From assembly GCA_903928075.1 (NCBI GenBank), contig CAIYPD010000124.1:1-36149 (forward strand): 36,149 nt of DNA. Direction: 5' to 3'. This DNA comes from Candidatus Firestoneibacteriota bacterium (GTDB lineage Bacteria; Oederibacteriota; D2-FULL-39-29). Positions 8,309 through 16,515 of the stretch are shown here, one piece after another (within the stretch, counting starts at the first letter, position 1; every line of letters starts with the position of its first letter). The position numbers were made by a program, and so were the translations under genes. The notes under the pieces are model-generated. The model was not told the origin of the DNA. It saw only the letters and a program-made list of their open reading frames with translations, and ran no database searches.

Positions 8309-8382
8309 TGGGCCCGGTAGGGTTCGAACCTACGACCAACGGATTATGAGTCCGACGCTCTAACCAGCTGAGCTAAGGGCCC
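8309..8382 (-). tRNA. tRNA with CAT anticodon, probably tRNA-Ile2 (lysidine type)
   Basis: The minus strand gives GGGCCCT acceptor, TAGCTCAGCTGGTTAGAGC D arm, a loop CTCATAA (anticodon CAT), variable loop and T arm GTAGG/CCTAC around TTCGAAC, then CGGGCCC and discriminator A. CCA is not encoded. I favour Ile2 over elongator Met because of the C4-G69 and C5-G68 pairs and the close likeness to E. coli ileX around the anticodon (known TilS determinants). Two stem positions mismatch (7-66 T/C and 27-43 T/T), which is unusual for a functional tRNA. Confidence 0.85.
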
Positions 8383-8468
8383 CGGTTAATTGGGGGTTTT
8401 AGAAAATAACTTCTCCTTCTAAATAATACTTGAGATTCTTTGCAAAATAGTTCAAACTCTAGAAAGAG

Positions 8469-8498
8469 ATTATACCAAAAGACAGGCAGGTAAAACAA
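8469..8498 (-). promoter_or_regulatory. Likely promoter of the CAT tRNA
   Basis: On the minus strand a perfect -10 box TATAAT (8474-8469) lies 18 bases after a weak -35 TTGTTT (8498-8493). Transcription would begin near 8462, about 80 bases before the tRNA. Nothing else recognisable lies between 8383 and 8575. Confidence 0.45.
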
Positions 8499-8575
8499 GA
8501 AGATTGTCTAAAGTCAAATAGGACTTACCCGGAAACAGAAGGTTAAAGAAACCCATAGGAGCTCAAACAAACATT

Positions 8576-8773
8576 TTATTTTTTATTTTTATTCTTTTTT
8601 TGCTTGGCTTCAGTTTTTGGCGCTTCATCAGAACTTATTTCTTTCATTGCTTTTTTGAACTCGAGTATAGTTTTCCCGACCGACTTGCCGATTTCCGGCA
8701 GCCTTTTTGCTCCAAAAAGCAAAAAAGCTATAACCAGCACAATTATTAATTCGGGCATGCCCATTCCAAACAT
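8576..8773 (-). CDS. tatA: Twin-arginine translocase subunit TatA/TatE type
   Basis: TatA forms the pore-like part of the Tat system, which exports folded, cofactor-bearing proteins. The 65-residue protein has the family layout: a short periplasmic N-terminus (MFGMGMPELIIVLV), one membrane helix, the hinge FGAKRLPEIGKSVGK, an amphipathic helix and a Lys-rich tail. The ATG at 8773 has GGAGAG upstream; an earlier in-frame ATG ten codons up lacks family support. tatC is not in the window. It follows hemL after about 170 bases, at the end of the heme/cytochrome run, where a four-cluster ferredoxin with a Tat-like leader is a plausible client. Confidence 0.93.
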   Translation of the reverse strand: MFGMGMPELIIVLVIAFLLFGAKRLPEIGKSVGKTILEFKKAMKEISSDEAPKTEAKQKKNKNKK

Positions 8774-8946
8774 ATACTCTCCACTTTTGTATTTAAAAAA
8801 CAACTTGCTTAATAATGTTTAACTTTCTGCATTGACTTAACAAAGTCAGCCTTTCTGTGTTCTGTTATTCTTATCTGCTGAACTCCTTCCGCAAGCTCGA
8901 AAATTCTCTGCGATAGGTCTTTCTACTGCAGAAATCCTCATTTTAT

Positions 8947-10233
8947 TTACTTCTTTTTTAAGCCTCTCAGGGCTAAATAATTTATCTTGACCGTCTTCTC
9001 AATATCCTGATAAGTATGAGCCCCGGATATAAAGTATACCTCAAACTGGGAAGGCGGCAAATATACTCCGGATTTCAACATTGTGTTAAAATATTGAGCA
9101 TAAAAGCTTATATCGCTGGACTTTGCCGTCGCATAATCATTAACAACCTGATTAGTAAAAAACAGTGTTGACATAGAACCCAGCCTGTTATAAGTGTACC
9201 CTAAATTTAATTTTCTCAGATTTTCTCTGACCCCATCTTCCAAAAGCTTTCCTTTCTTTTCTAAGTCTTCGTAAAACCCTTTAACTTTTAATTTCTTCAA
9301 GGTCGCGATGCCTGCGCTTATCGCGAGCGGATTACCGGAGAGTGTCCCCGCCTTATAGACCGGTCCTCTTGGGGCTATTAGTTTCATTATCTCTTCCTTA
9401 CCTCCATACGCCCCTACGGGAAGCCCGCCGCCGATAATTTTACCAAGGCAGGTGAGATCCGGTTTTATACCAAACAAACCGGAAACTCCCCCAAAACTAA
9501 GCCTGAAACCGGTAATAACTTCATCAAAAATAAGGACCACTTTATATTTTTGCGTGAGCTCCCTGATCTTTTTGAGATAGCCTTCTTTTGGCAAAACCAG
9601 CCCCATATTACCGGCAACCGGTTCAATTATCACGCAGGCAATTTTGTCATGTATCTTTCTAATAGTTTTCTCAAAGGCAATTATATCATTGTAAGGGAGA
9701 CTGATAGTGTCTTTAACCGTATTTAACGGAACTCCGGGACTTGAAGGAACTCCGAAAGTTGCCAGACCCGAGCCGGCTTCACTTAGTACGCTGTCGGAGT
9801 GCCCGTGATAGCAACCGTTAAATTTTATTATCTTATCTTTAGCCGTAAATGCCCGGGCTGCTCTAATTGCACTCATAACAGCCTCAGTTCCAGAATTTAC
9901 AAACCTTACAAGATCCATCGAAGGTATGGATTCACATATGAGTTTCGCAAGTTCTAATTCCCTTTCTGTAGGCGCGCCAAAACTTGTGCCATCTCCGGCT
10001 GTTTTTCTAATGGTGTTAACCACCATTTTATCCGCATGTCCGAGTATTAAAGGGCCCCAGGAACAGACATAATCTATATATGCTTTACCTTCTACAGAAT
10101 ATATTTTTGACCCTTTTGCTTTACTTATAAAGACAGGCGTGCCGCCAACCGCTTTAAAAGCTCTTACGGGAGAATTCACTCCGCCGGGAATATATTTTTC
10201 TGATTCTTTAAAAAGGAAACTGTTCTTCTTCAT
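8947..10233 (-). CDS. hemL: Glutamate-1-semialdehyde 2,1-aminomutase
   Basis: A PLP enzyme converting glutamate-1-semialdehyde to 5-aminolevulinate, the second step of the C5 pathway begun by HemA. The 428-residue sequence starts with the typical PGGVNSPVRAF block. It has the phosphate-binding NSGTEAVMSAIR, the PLP-ring Asp in IFDEVITGFR and the Schiff-base lysine at about residue 265 (CLGKIIGGGLPVGAYGG). It lies 26 bases after the NrfD gene and is separated from hemA by 14 genes of the same run. A gap of about 170 bases follows before tatA. Confidence 0.97.
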   Translation of the reverse strand: MKKNSFLFKESEKYIPGGVNSPVRAFKAVGGTPVFISKAKGSKIYSVEGKAYIDYVCSWGPLILGHADKMVVNTIRKTAGDGTSFGAPTERELELAKLICESIPSMDLVRFVNSGTEAVMSAIRAARAFTAKDKIIKFNGCYHGHSDSVLSEAGSGLATFGVPSSPGVPLNTVKDTISLPYNDIIAFEKTIRKIHDKIACVIIEPVAGNMGLVLPKEGYLKKIRELTQKYKVVLIFDEVITGFRLSFGGVSGLFGIKPDLTCLGKIIGGGLPVGAYGGKEEIMKLIAPRGPVYKAGTLSGNPLAISAGIATLKKLKVKGFYEDLEKKGKLLEDGVRENLRKLNLGYTYNRLGSMSTLFFTNQVVNDYATAKSSDISFYAQYFNTMLKSGVYLPPSQFEVYFISGAHTYQDIEKTVKINYLALRGLKKK

Positions 10234-10259
10234 TCGGTTGACTCCTTATTGACATTGTC

Positions 10260-11453
10260 TCACTCCCCGGTTTCTTTGGCAAAAGGAGGAAATAAATAAA
10301 TCAATACGGCTAAAATAATTACCGGTAAAATTATTAGCGCAGCAGCGGTCATCAATCCTTCCTTTCCAATCAATTCTAATTTATATGTGGTAAAACCTCT
10401 AAAACTCTTGGAGAACAATTGACCGCCGATTACAACATTCCATCTCATGGCAAATATTCCGATGAGCGTAAGCATTCCGGCAGAAAAATACATGGGCTTT
10501 CTAATTTCAGGTTTTACCTTAATTAATTGAATTATACTTAATAAAGTAATTGGAACTAAGGTTCCAAGAGCTATCTGAACGATTAAAAGTGAAATATGCA
10601 ATTTACCGGACATCAACATGGCTAAAGCCCCGAAAGCTTCGTTAGATTCATAAAATCTGTGAATAAGATCCAGTGTTTCGAGGGAAAAATCTATTATAAA
10701 TGCATATAAAAGATATCTGCCTATGGTATCAAGACAGTTCATATCTATTACAACTTTACGGAGCCAGGAAACAATCATATAAATAAGCATAACCAGAGCA
10801 ATTCCCGAAACCATCGCAGAAAAAATAAAAATGACAGGCATAAGCGGAGAAGACCACCAGGGGTTGGCTTTTATTGAACCAAATATAAAACCGACATAAC
10901 CGTGCAGCAGGAAAGCTGAAGGCACGCCGATTATTGTTACAAATTTTCCTATCTTATCATCCAGTTCAAGTGCTTCCGGCGAAATATTGTAAGACCACAG
11001 TGCCATCGCCTGATAAATATATTTTTTTATGCCTTTCTCGCTTTGCGCTAAAATTACTATATCTTTTCTATAGTCAAGCCAGATCTCCACCACCAGAACA
11101 ACCATCAGGTACCAGATATAAACAAAGCCAAATATCGCCATCGCTGAACTCAGATGCGGCGTGAAAAGTATTTCAAGCGCCCTTTCCGGATGGCCTAAAT
11201 GAATATTCAACGGCATCGGGGCTATTAAAAGGAAAGCTAAAGCGGTTAAAAGTGCGAGCCGGTAAGTGGGCTTCACTTCTTTAACATTAAAGACCCTCTC
11301 CAGGGAGGCCAATATAAACGCACCGGCCACAAGCCCGGTAATAAAGGGATACAAGACAATAAGTATACTCCAGTGCAGTTCTATTTCATTGGGATAAATA
11401 AAGCCCTGAACTTTACCCAGATATTCGAATAAAACCCTTATTATTTCATCCAT
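10260..11453 (-). CDS. NrfD/PsrC-type quinone-interacting membrane subunit
   Basis: NrfD-family proteins exchange electrons between the quinone pool and a partner ferredoxin without carrying their own redox cofactor. The 397-residue protein has about ten membrane helices and family features such as LNIHLGHPERALEILFTPHL (about residues 83-102) and SSAMAIFGFVYIWYL. It lies three bases after the four-cluster ferredoxin gene, which follows a tetraheme cytochrome. That trio resembles the quinol modules of Qrc, ACIII and the Geobacter Cbc complexes. No molybdopterin subunit is adjacent, so a cytochrome is the likely electron partner. Confidence 0.9.
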   Translation of the reverse strand: MDEIIRVLFEYLGKVQGFIYPNEIELHWSILIVLYPFITGLVAGAFILASLERVFNVKEVKPTYRLALLTALAFLLIAPMPLNIHLGHPERALEILFTPHLSSAMAIFGFVYIWYLMVVLVVEIWLDYRKDIVILAQSEKGIKKYIYQAMALWSYNISPEALELDDKIGKFVTIIGVPSAFLLHGYVGFIFGSIKANPWWSSPLMPVIFIFSAMVSGIALVMLIYMIVSWLRKVVIDMNCLDTIGRYLLYAFIIDFSLETLDLIHRFYESNEAFGALAMLMSGKLHISLLIVQIALGTLVPITLLSIIQLIKVKPEIRKPMYFSAGMLTLIGIFAMRWNVVIGGQLFSKSFRGFTTYKLELIGKEGLMTAAALIILPVIILAVLIYLFPPFAKETGE

Positions 11454-11456
11454 CTT

Positions 11457-12224
11457 TTAAAAGATCTCCTTGTCCATGCCTTTATAATATATCTTCGGTT
11501 TTGTCCCCAGATGCGGTTTAAGGACCTGAATATCGTTTGCATTCAGGAATTTCTTAATTTCGCTGTTGGGATCTTTAAGGTTCCCGACAATTCTGGCTTT
11601 TACCGGGCAGACTTCCACACAGGCAGGAAGTAAACCTTTGGTAATCCTGTGATAACACAACGAACATTTGTCGGCAACATGAAGTTTCGGGTGAAGATAG
11701 CGCGCGCCATAAGGACAAGCCTGTATGCAATATCTGCAGCCAATGCAGTATTTCCTGTCCACAAGGGTAACGCCGTCCGGGGTTGTGTATGTCGCACCCA
11801 CCGGACAGACCTGCACACAGGGCGGATGTTCACAATGATTGCAAATCTTCGGAACAAAATATTTCTTAACCAGCTTCTCGTCTTTATATTTGTCCGTAAA
11901 ACCGTTCAGCCCTCCGTTAGGAGAGTCTACTTTAACTTCACCGTTTTCGAGAATACCGTATCTTTCCACCCAGGTCCTGAAAAAAAACGGCTCCTTGGGA
12001 ACATTATTTTCTTTTTTACAGGCATCCACGCATCTTCCACAGCCTATACATTTCGATATATCTATTCCGTAGCCCCACAAATTACTTTTAATATCATATT
12101 CTTTGTTTACAGGTTTTCCGGCGACAGCGGCAAATAATTTATTCGCCTTTAAAATTTTGGCAAATCCCCCGATAAGCACAAATTTCCCTGCAATTTTTAA
12201 GAACTCTTTTCTGTTATATTTCAT
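11457..12224 (-). CDS. Periplasmic-type ferredoxin with four [4Fe-4S] sites (NrfC/DsrO/HybA type)
   Basis: A 255-residue electron-transfer subunit with sixteen cysteines in four groups: CIGCGRCVDAC (from Cys59), CNHCEHPPCVQVC, CIGCRYCIQAC and CSLCYH with ACVEVC. These predict four [4Fe-4S] clusters, which would wire NrfD to the cytochrome next door. The N-terminus has a Tat-like leader, NRKEFLKIAGKFVLIGG, in which the second Arg of the twin-arginine motif is Lys. If exported, folded transport through Tat is the expected route, and tatA is close by. The start at 12224 is 12 bases after the stop of the tetraheme gene. Confidence 0.92.
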   Translation of the reverse strand: MKYNRKEFLKIAGKFVLIGGFAKILKANKLFAAVAGKPVNKEYDIKSNLWGYGIDISKCIGCGRCVDACKKENNVPKEPFFFRTWVERYGILENGEVKVDSPNGGLNGFTDKYKDEKLVKKYFVPKICNHCEHPPCVQVCPVGATYTTPDGVTLVDRKYCIGCRYCIQACPYGARYLHPKLHVADKCSLCYHRITKGLLPACVEVCPVKARIVGNLKDPNSEIKKFLNANDIQVLKPHLGTKPKIYYKGMDKEIF

Positions 12225-12236
12225 ATTTTGGAATCC

Positions 12237-12692
12237 TCATAGCGGGTCGTGGGAATCATGACAGGCTAGACAATCTTCCCCGGGGTTGTGTTTCTTAAAA
12301 TCCACCTGCGGAAAATCTTTCCGTCTGACACTATTAATACTGTGACACAAATGACATAAGTCCTTACTTCCGGGCTTAACAATTTTCTCTTTTTTAGGTT
12401 CCAAGGAATGCCTCAACGCCGGACCGTGACAGGTTTCACAACTCAATCCTTTGTGTTTTGACTTGCTTTTTTTTGTGTACACAGCCTCGTGACACTTTTT
12501 ACAAGCAGCCATCCCGGCATACTCAGCAGCAAACCCCATATTTTCCCTTAGGGAATCTCCGCGGTAATGCCCAAATTCTCCGAAAGAGGCAGGAGTGAAT
12601 AATGCTCTGGCGATTAGGAATACTCCCACGCCAAGCAGGAAGATTGCCAGTAATCTCAACAAATGTTTATAATCTTTGTAACTGTACTTCAT
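12237..12692 (-). CDS. Membrane-anchored tetraheme c-type cytochrome
   Basis: A 151-residue protein with an N-terminal hydrophobic anchor (about residues 10-32) and four heme motifs: CKKCH (Cys64), CETCH (Cys85), CHLCH (Cys113) and CLACH (Cys141). All are on the periplasmic side if the anchor is N-in. Spacing and extra histidines (SKHKG, LRHSL, FKKHN) suit bis-His ligation. I cannot assign it to a named family. Immediately upstream of the ferredoxin/NrfD pair, it is probably the redox partner that takes electrons from, or gives them to, that quinol module. CTGGAG lies before the start. Confidence 0.88.
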   Translation of the reverse strand: MKYSYKDYKHLLRLLAIFLLGVGVFLIARALFTPASFGEFGHYRGDSLRENMGFAAEYAGMAACKKCHEAVYTKKSKSKHKGLSCETCHGPALRHSLEPKKEKIVKPGSKDLCHLCHSINSVRRKDFPQVDFKKHNPGEDCLACHDSHDPL

Positions 12693-12737
12693 ATTTTATT
12701 ACACTCCAGACAACTCTAAACTCGTAACAATTTATTT

Positions 12738-12766
12738 ATTTTACAATAACTAAAAAATGATTACAA
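12738..12766 (-). promoter_or_regulatory. Possible internal promoter ahead of the tetraheme/ferredoxin/NrfD genes
   Basis: In the 110-base gap after the 15-heme gene, the minus strand has TTGTAA (12766-12761), 17 bases, then TAAAAT (12743-12738). That is four of six and five of six matches to consensus. The gap is AT-rich, so a chance match is possible. Confidence 0.3.
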
Positions 12767-12802
12767 TGTTAAATGTTCCGTCTGCCTATTAAGGGTTTCA
12801 AT

Positions 12803-14458
12803 CTATAAATCATGGCAGGCAAGACAGTCTTTTTCTTTAATAATCAATTTTACGGCCTTATGACTGCCAAAAGCATGACAGGTATAGCAGCTCAAACCCG
12901 AGTCAATATGTTTTTTATGCGGCATTTTTTTGCTCTTAAAGGTAACTTCATCCGCGGGCACTTTAACGCCGAGTGCAGAGTGGCATAAGGTGGCGCAGAA
13001 ATGACCCGACAAAACCGAATCCGTATCCAGGTTTTTCAAACTCTTGCCCGTAAGTTTTGAAATACTTTCCAAGTCACTATCTGCTTTATGCATAATCTGC
13101 GAAGCATAATATACATTATGCTCAGTCGGTGTTTGAATTAAAAAAGCAATATTATGTTTCACTTCGGCTATTTTTTTATAGGCCTCTTTGTAGGCTGCGG
13201 CATTTCTATCCCCGGCGTCTAAAGCGCCTTCCGCCTGTTTTATTTTCTCCTGAATCTTCCCTATTGCCGCGCTTGATATATTTTTCCAATTACTCAGTAC
13301 CCCGGCATAGTTCTTCGAATGACATTTAATACAACCGGAATCCGAGGATTTATAGGTCTGTCCTTTGAATTCCAGTTTATCTTTATCGGCCTCAGGAATA
13401 ACATGACAGCCGACACAATTCACATTTGCCAGGTACATAGGCGACGGCATTGCCGGCACGCCTATTGCACCGTTGCCCATTAGCATTGTTTTCGACCCGT
13501 TATGCATACTCGAATGACAAACATTGCAATCGGTTTCGAGAGGTTTTACGGTTGTTTTTATGGAATGCTTTATTTCTTTGTGACAGCGGTAGCAGGCAAT
13601 GTAATGTTTCGTGACATGCTCATTATGCAAAGCGATGCCGTCTTTTAGTTTCTCAAGCTTTTCCGGCTGATTATGACAGGCAATACATCTGTCTTTATCT
13701 ACCTCCCCGTCGCCGGCCACAGAATCTAAATGGCAATCCTGGCATTTGACACCTTTTTTGAAAACAAAATCTTTATGATTATACGAGGTGTTCTGTATTT
13801 TAAATTCTTTTTCAGGAATTGTATGACACGCCGTACAGCCGCCTAACGGATTTAACTCCCGGCCTTCTTTAAATCCTTTAAAGTGGCAGAGATAACAGGT
13901 ATCATAGGTTACTTTTATATGCTCGCCTATCATGGCCTGGGAATGACAGGAAGTGCACCTTAAATGCCGGCCTCGTCTTTCTTCGGTTAAGTGGGGTTTA
14001 TGATCAAACATTATACCCTTACCGAAAGTAACTTTACTTTTTAAAAGTCTTGTGGAATGACAGCCCATTCTTAAGCAGGCAGAGTCTTCCACTTCCGCAT
14101 AGGGCCTCGAAGAGTAAGTCCTTGTGACATATTTTGCAACCTGGGAAAGAGATTGAAATTTTTTCCAGAGATGATCTTCCGGTTTACCGGGCGGGTAATG
14201 ACAGTCTACGCAGTTAACTTTATTGTGTTTTGAGCCTGCCCAGGCCTGATAATAAGGTTCCATTATATGGCAGGAACGACAGAAGGACGGGCTTGTTGAA
14301 TACTTTGTCGCGCCTATAAGCAGCAGCAAACCGCCAACAAACAGAGAAAATAGAATGATGAAAAATCTGCGCTTTATGCTTATTTTCTTTTTCTCATGCA
14401 GGGTAAGTTCTATACCAATAAAAACAAGTATTTTCTTCAGCAGCTCATTTGCTCTCAT
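12803..14458 (-). CDS. Large NapC/NirT-anchored multiheme cytochrome c (15 predicted heme sites)
   Basis: A 551-residue protein with one membrane anchor (about residues 29-50, RRFFIILFSLFVGGLLLL) followed by a NapC/NirT-like opening with CRSCHIMEPYY and NCVDCHYPP. I count thirteen CxxCH motifs plus CLRMGCH (four residues between cysteines) and CATLCH (three residues), fifteen candidate hemes in all. A helical, Lys/Ala-rich segment without hemes sits before the last three sites. NapC-type anchors oxidise menaquinol, and Geobacter ImcH is a comparable electron-transfer protein, but this one is longer. ATG 14458 is preferred because of AAGGAA upstream; an 18-codon extension would be made of a palindromic repeat. 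Confidence 0.88.
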   Translation of the reverse strand: MRANELLKKILVFIGIELTLHEKKKISIKRRFFIILFSLFVGGLLLLIGATKYSTSPSFCRSCHIMEPYYQAWAGSKHNKVNCVDCHYPPGKPEDHLWKKFQSLSQVAKYVTRTYSSRPYAEVEDSACLRMGCHSTRLLKSKVTFGKGIMFDHKPHLTEERRGRHLRCTSCHSQAMIGEHIKVTYDTCYLCHFKGFKEGRELNPLGGCTACHTIPEKEFKIQNTSYNHKDFVFKKGVKCQDCHLDSVAGDGEVDKDRCIACHNQPEKLEKLKDGIALHNEHVTKHYIACYRCHKEIKHSIKTTVKPLETDCNVCHSSMHNGSKTMLMGNGAIGVPAMPSPMYLANVNCVGCHVIPEADKDKLEFKGQTYKSSDSGCIKCHSKNYAGVLSNWKNISSAAIGKIQEKIKQAEGALDAGDRNAAAYKEAYKKIAEVKHNIAFLIQTPTEHNVYYASQIMHKADSDLESISKLTGKSLKNLDTDSVLSGHFCATLCHSALGVKVPADEVTFKSKKMPHKKHIDSGLSCYTCHAFGSHKAVKLIIKEKDCLACHDL

Positions 14459-14480
14459 ATTTTTTTCCTTTTCATCAACT

Positions 14481-14504
14481 TCTCCGCCACAAAGCGTTGG
14501 CGGA
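14481..14504. repeat. Palindromic element, copy 2 of 3
   Basis: The minus strand reads TCCGCC, AACGCTTTGT, GGCGGAGA, an inverted repeat in the 126-base gap between two cytochrome genes. It shares its arms with 8166-8187 and 28530-28546. The neighbouring 14545-14580 contains CTATCTATGGCTCTATTGG, loosely like the 57-bp repeat at 7911. Confidence 0.55.
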
Positions 14505-14584
14505 TTTCGCAATGCTTAACTTCTCATTATTCATCTTGTTTTTCTTCTATCTATGGCTCTATTGGTCCATTATTCTATCCCGTT

Positions 14585-16426
14585 CTACTCGGGGATTTCT
14601 CCCTCGGTTTTTTCTACTCTTTCTTCTTTTTGTTTTTTTGTTATTTTCCCGTTAAAAGAAACCCAATTTGCCGGATAAATATCAGGATCAAATATTACCC
14701 AGTAAAAATGCCAGACCACTATTGCCAGAGAAGCCAGTATCGCCTCGTATAAGTGGATGGTAAGTGCCACATCGTAAAACCACTTCGGGAAATACTGGAG
14801 CGCCAGATCTTTAAATATCAACAGGGTGCCTGTTATGACCATAACCACCCCGCCCCAGATCAAAGCCCAGTATTCGCTTTTTTCTATATAATTATATTTA
14901 TTGAAAAGGGGTCTGTGTTTTGCCAGGCCCAGATTATAGGCCGAAAGATGAATAACATCTGTAATATCTTTAAAAGCCGGCAGCATTTCAATAAATTGTC
15001 TCCTACCGTGCTTTGAGAATATTAGCCAGATAATATGCAGAAAAATAAGGACAACAAAGGTCAGAGCCGACAGTCTGTGGAGAATTTTCCTGACTTCCAT
15101 GCCGTCAGTAAAATACTTAAAGGGCAATGACCACCACGCGTTTTGGTCCAGATAAACAAAGCCCGTATAACCGAGGAGGATAAAGGATAATAACAATATA
15201 AAATGCTGAATCCGCATATACTTGCTGAACCTTTCTTCAACAAAATCTAATTTATCCTTCTGGTACCTGAGATAAAGTTTTTTGCCGAAATCCAGCAGGT
15301 TATGAAAAATCATACCCCCTATTATGAGTACTATGAGGCCAATATAAAACAGCGTTACATAAAATATTATTTTATCCTTTTTGGAGGTGGCCTTAACATG
15401 AACCGAACCCAGGGCAACTTTCTTACTTGCTCCGATATGACATTTGCCGCAGGTCTTCGCAAGATTCGCGGGAGAGACGGAGGAACGGGGGTCGGAAGAC
15501 GGCAAGATATCGTGATAGTTGTGACAGGTGGCGCAGTTTGCTACGGTTGCCGCGTTGTACTGATAGGCAATGCCGTGATAGGACTCCAAATAAGTCTCCA
15601 CTCGATCCGCAGGAAGCCCGAATTTAGTATTTATTTTTTCTGAGGAATGACAGTGGCTGCATGTTTTTACTATGGCAACTTTATTAACCGTCGAAGTCAG
15701 GTCCGTGTGTTCTTTTATATTGTGCTCGCCATGACAATCTATGCAAACCGGGGCTTCCTTCTTTCCGGCGCGAATTGCCTGCGCATGAATTGAGAGCTGA
15801 TAGTCTTTAAGTTGATTCTTGTGGCACTTGCCGCAGGTGGCAGGAATATTAAATTTATAAATAGTGGCTTCGGAATTTGAGGCAGTCTCTAGATTATGGC
15901 TGCCGTGGCAATCAATACAGATGGCAGCTTTCAAATTATTTTTCTCGAGAAAGGCCTTGCCGTGAACGGTTTTCGAATAACTGGAGTAGGCGTCTTTTAA
16001 CTTTTGAAAACCCATTTTTGTATGGCAATTGTTGCAAGTATCAGTTATTTTGTTCCGGCTTGTCGGTGAACCCGGGTTCTTAGAATTAAGTATGTTATGA
16101 GGCATGCCATGACAGGACTCGCACATCTCGCTATTGGGTATAACCTTCAACGCGTGCTCGCTCTTGGATACTATTTTTGCTTTGTCGTCATGACAGGTCT
16201 GGCAGGAAATAGCCTTAGTCCTTCTTGGATGAGGATATACGGTTATCTTCTCATGACAGGTATCGCAGGTCAGCCCGCCGTGGACCGAACCCGCAAACTC
16301 TTTGCTATTTCTGATGAGAGCCTTCTCTCCTGCCTTGGTGTGACAGTTTAAACATTCCTCATTCGTCAAAGCAAAAATATTACAAGAAATGTAAAACAAA
16401 AATATAACCAGAGCTTTTTTTACCAT
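14585..16426 (-). CDS. Fusion of an 11-heme c-type cytochrome and a b561-type membrane domain (CbcL-like architecture)
   Basis: The 613-residue protein has a signal peptide, then eleven CxxCH motifs (first CLNCH near residue 25, last CGKCH near residue 325). A C-terminal domain follows with about five membrane helices and conserved His residues (MRIQHF, KILHRLSA, FLHIIW, LTIHLY, VVWHFYW) that would hold two b hemes. This c-plus-b layout is that of Geobacter CbcL, an inner-membrane menaquinol oxidase for low-potential extracellular electron transfer, and of cytochrome b561/Ni-hydrogenase b subunits. I infer quinol-cytochrome electron exchange; direction is not set by sequence. The C-terminus is short and charged. 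Confidence 0.88.
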   Translation of the reverse strand: MVKKALVIFLFYISCNIFALTNEECLNCHTKAGEKALIRNSKEFAGSVHGGLTCDTCHEKITVYPHPRRTKAISCQTCHDDKAKIVSKSEHALKVIPNSEMCESCHGMPHNILNSKNPGSPTSRNKITDTCNNCHTKMGFQKLKDAYSSYSKTVHGKAFLEKNNLKAAICIDCHGSHNLETASNSEATIYKFNIPATCGKCHKNQLKDYQLSIHAQAIRAGKKEAPVCIDCHGEHNIKEHTDLTSTVNKVAIVKTCSHCHSSEKINTKFGLPADRVETYLESYHGIAYQYNAATVANCATCHNYHDILPSSDPRSSVSPANLAKTCGKCHIGASKKVALGSVHVKATSKKDKIIFYVTLFYIGLIVLIIGGMIFHNLLDFGKKLYLRYQKDKLDFVEERFSKYMRIQHFILLLSFILLGYTGFVYLDQNAWWSLPFKYFTDGMEVRKILHRLSALTFVVLIFLHIIWLIFSKHGRRQFIEMLPAFKDITDVIHLSAYNLGLAKHRPLFNKYNYIEKSEYWALIWGGVVMVITGTLLIFKDLALQYFPKWFYDVALTIHLYEAILASLAIVVWHFYWVIFDPDIYPANWVSFNGKITKKQKEERVEKTEGEIPE

Positions 16427-16515
16427 ATTCTCCGCCGGTACAAAATGTTTACTGCAACGGTTAAAAGGAAAACCCTATCCGCCGTTACTTATATAGAAAT
16501 ATTATATTAAAAATT

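Noticed and set aside
11600-12137. Alternative frames over the four-cluster ferredoxin gene
   Set aside because: They are shadows of a gene with sixteen correctly spaced cysteines; none has a plausible start or motif.
14459-14512. N-terminal extension of the 15-heme cytochrome to an ATG at 14512
   Set aside because: The extra 18 codons are made from the palindromic repeat at 14481-14504, while the ATG at 14458 has AAGGAA at the correct spacing and leads straight into the NapC-type anchor.
15302-15643. 113-codon plus-strand open frame within the c/b fusion cytochrome
   Set aside because: It is antisense to well-supported heme motifs and membrane helices and carries no family signature.
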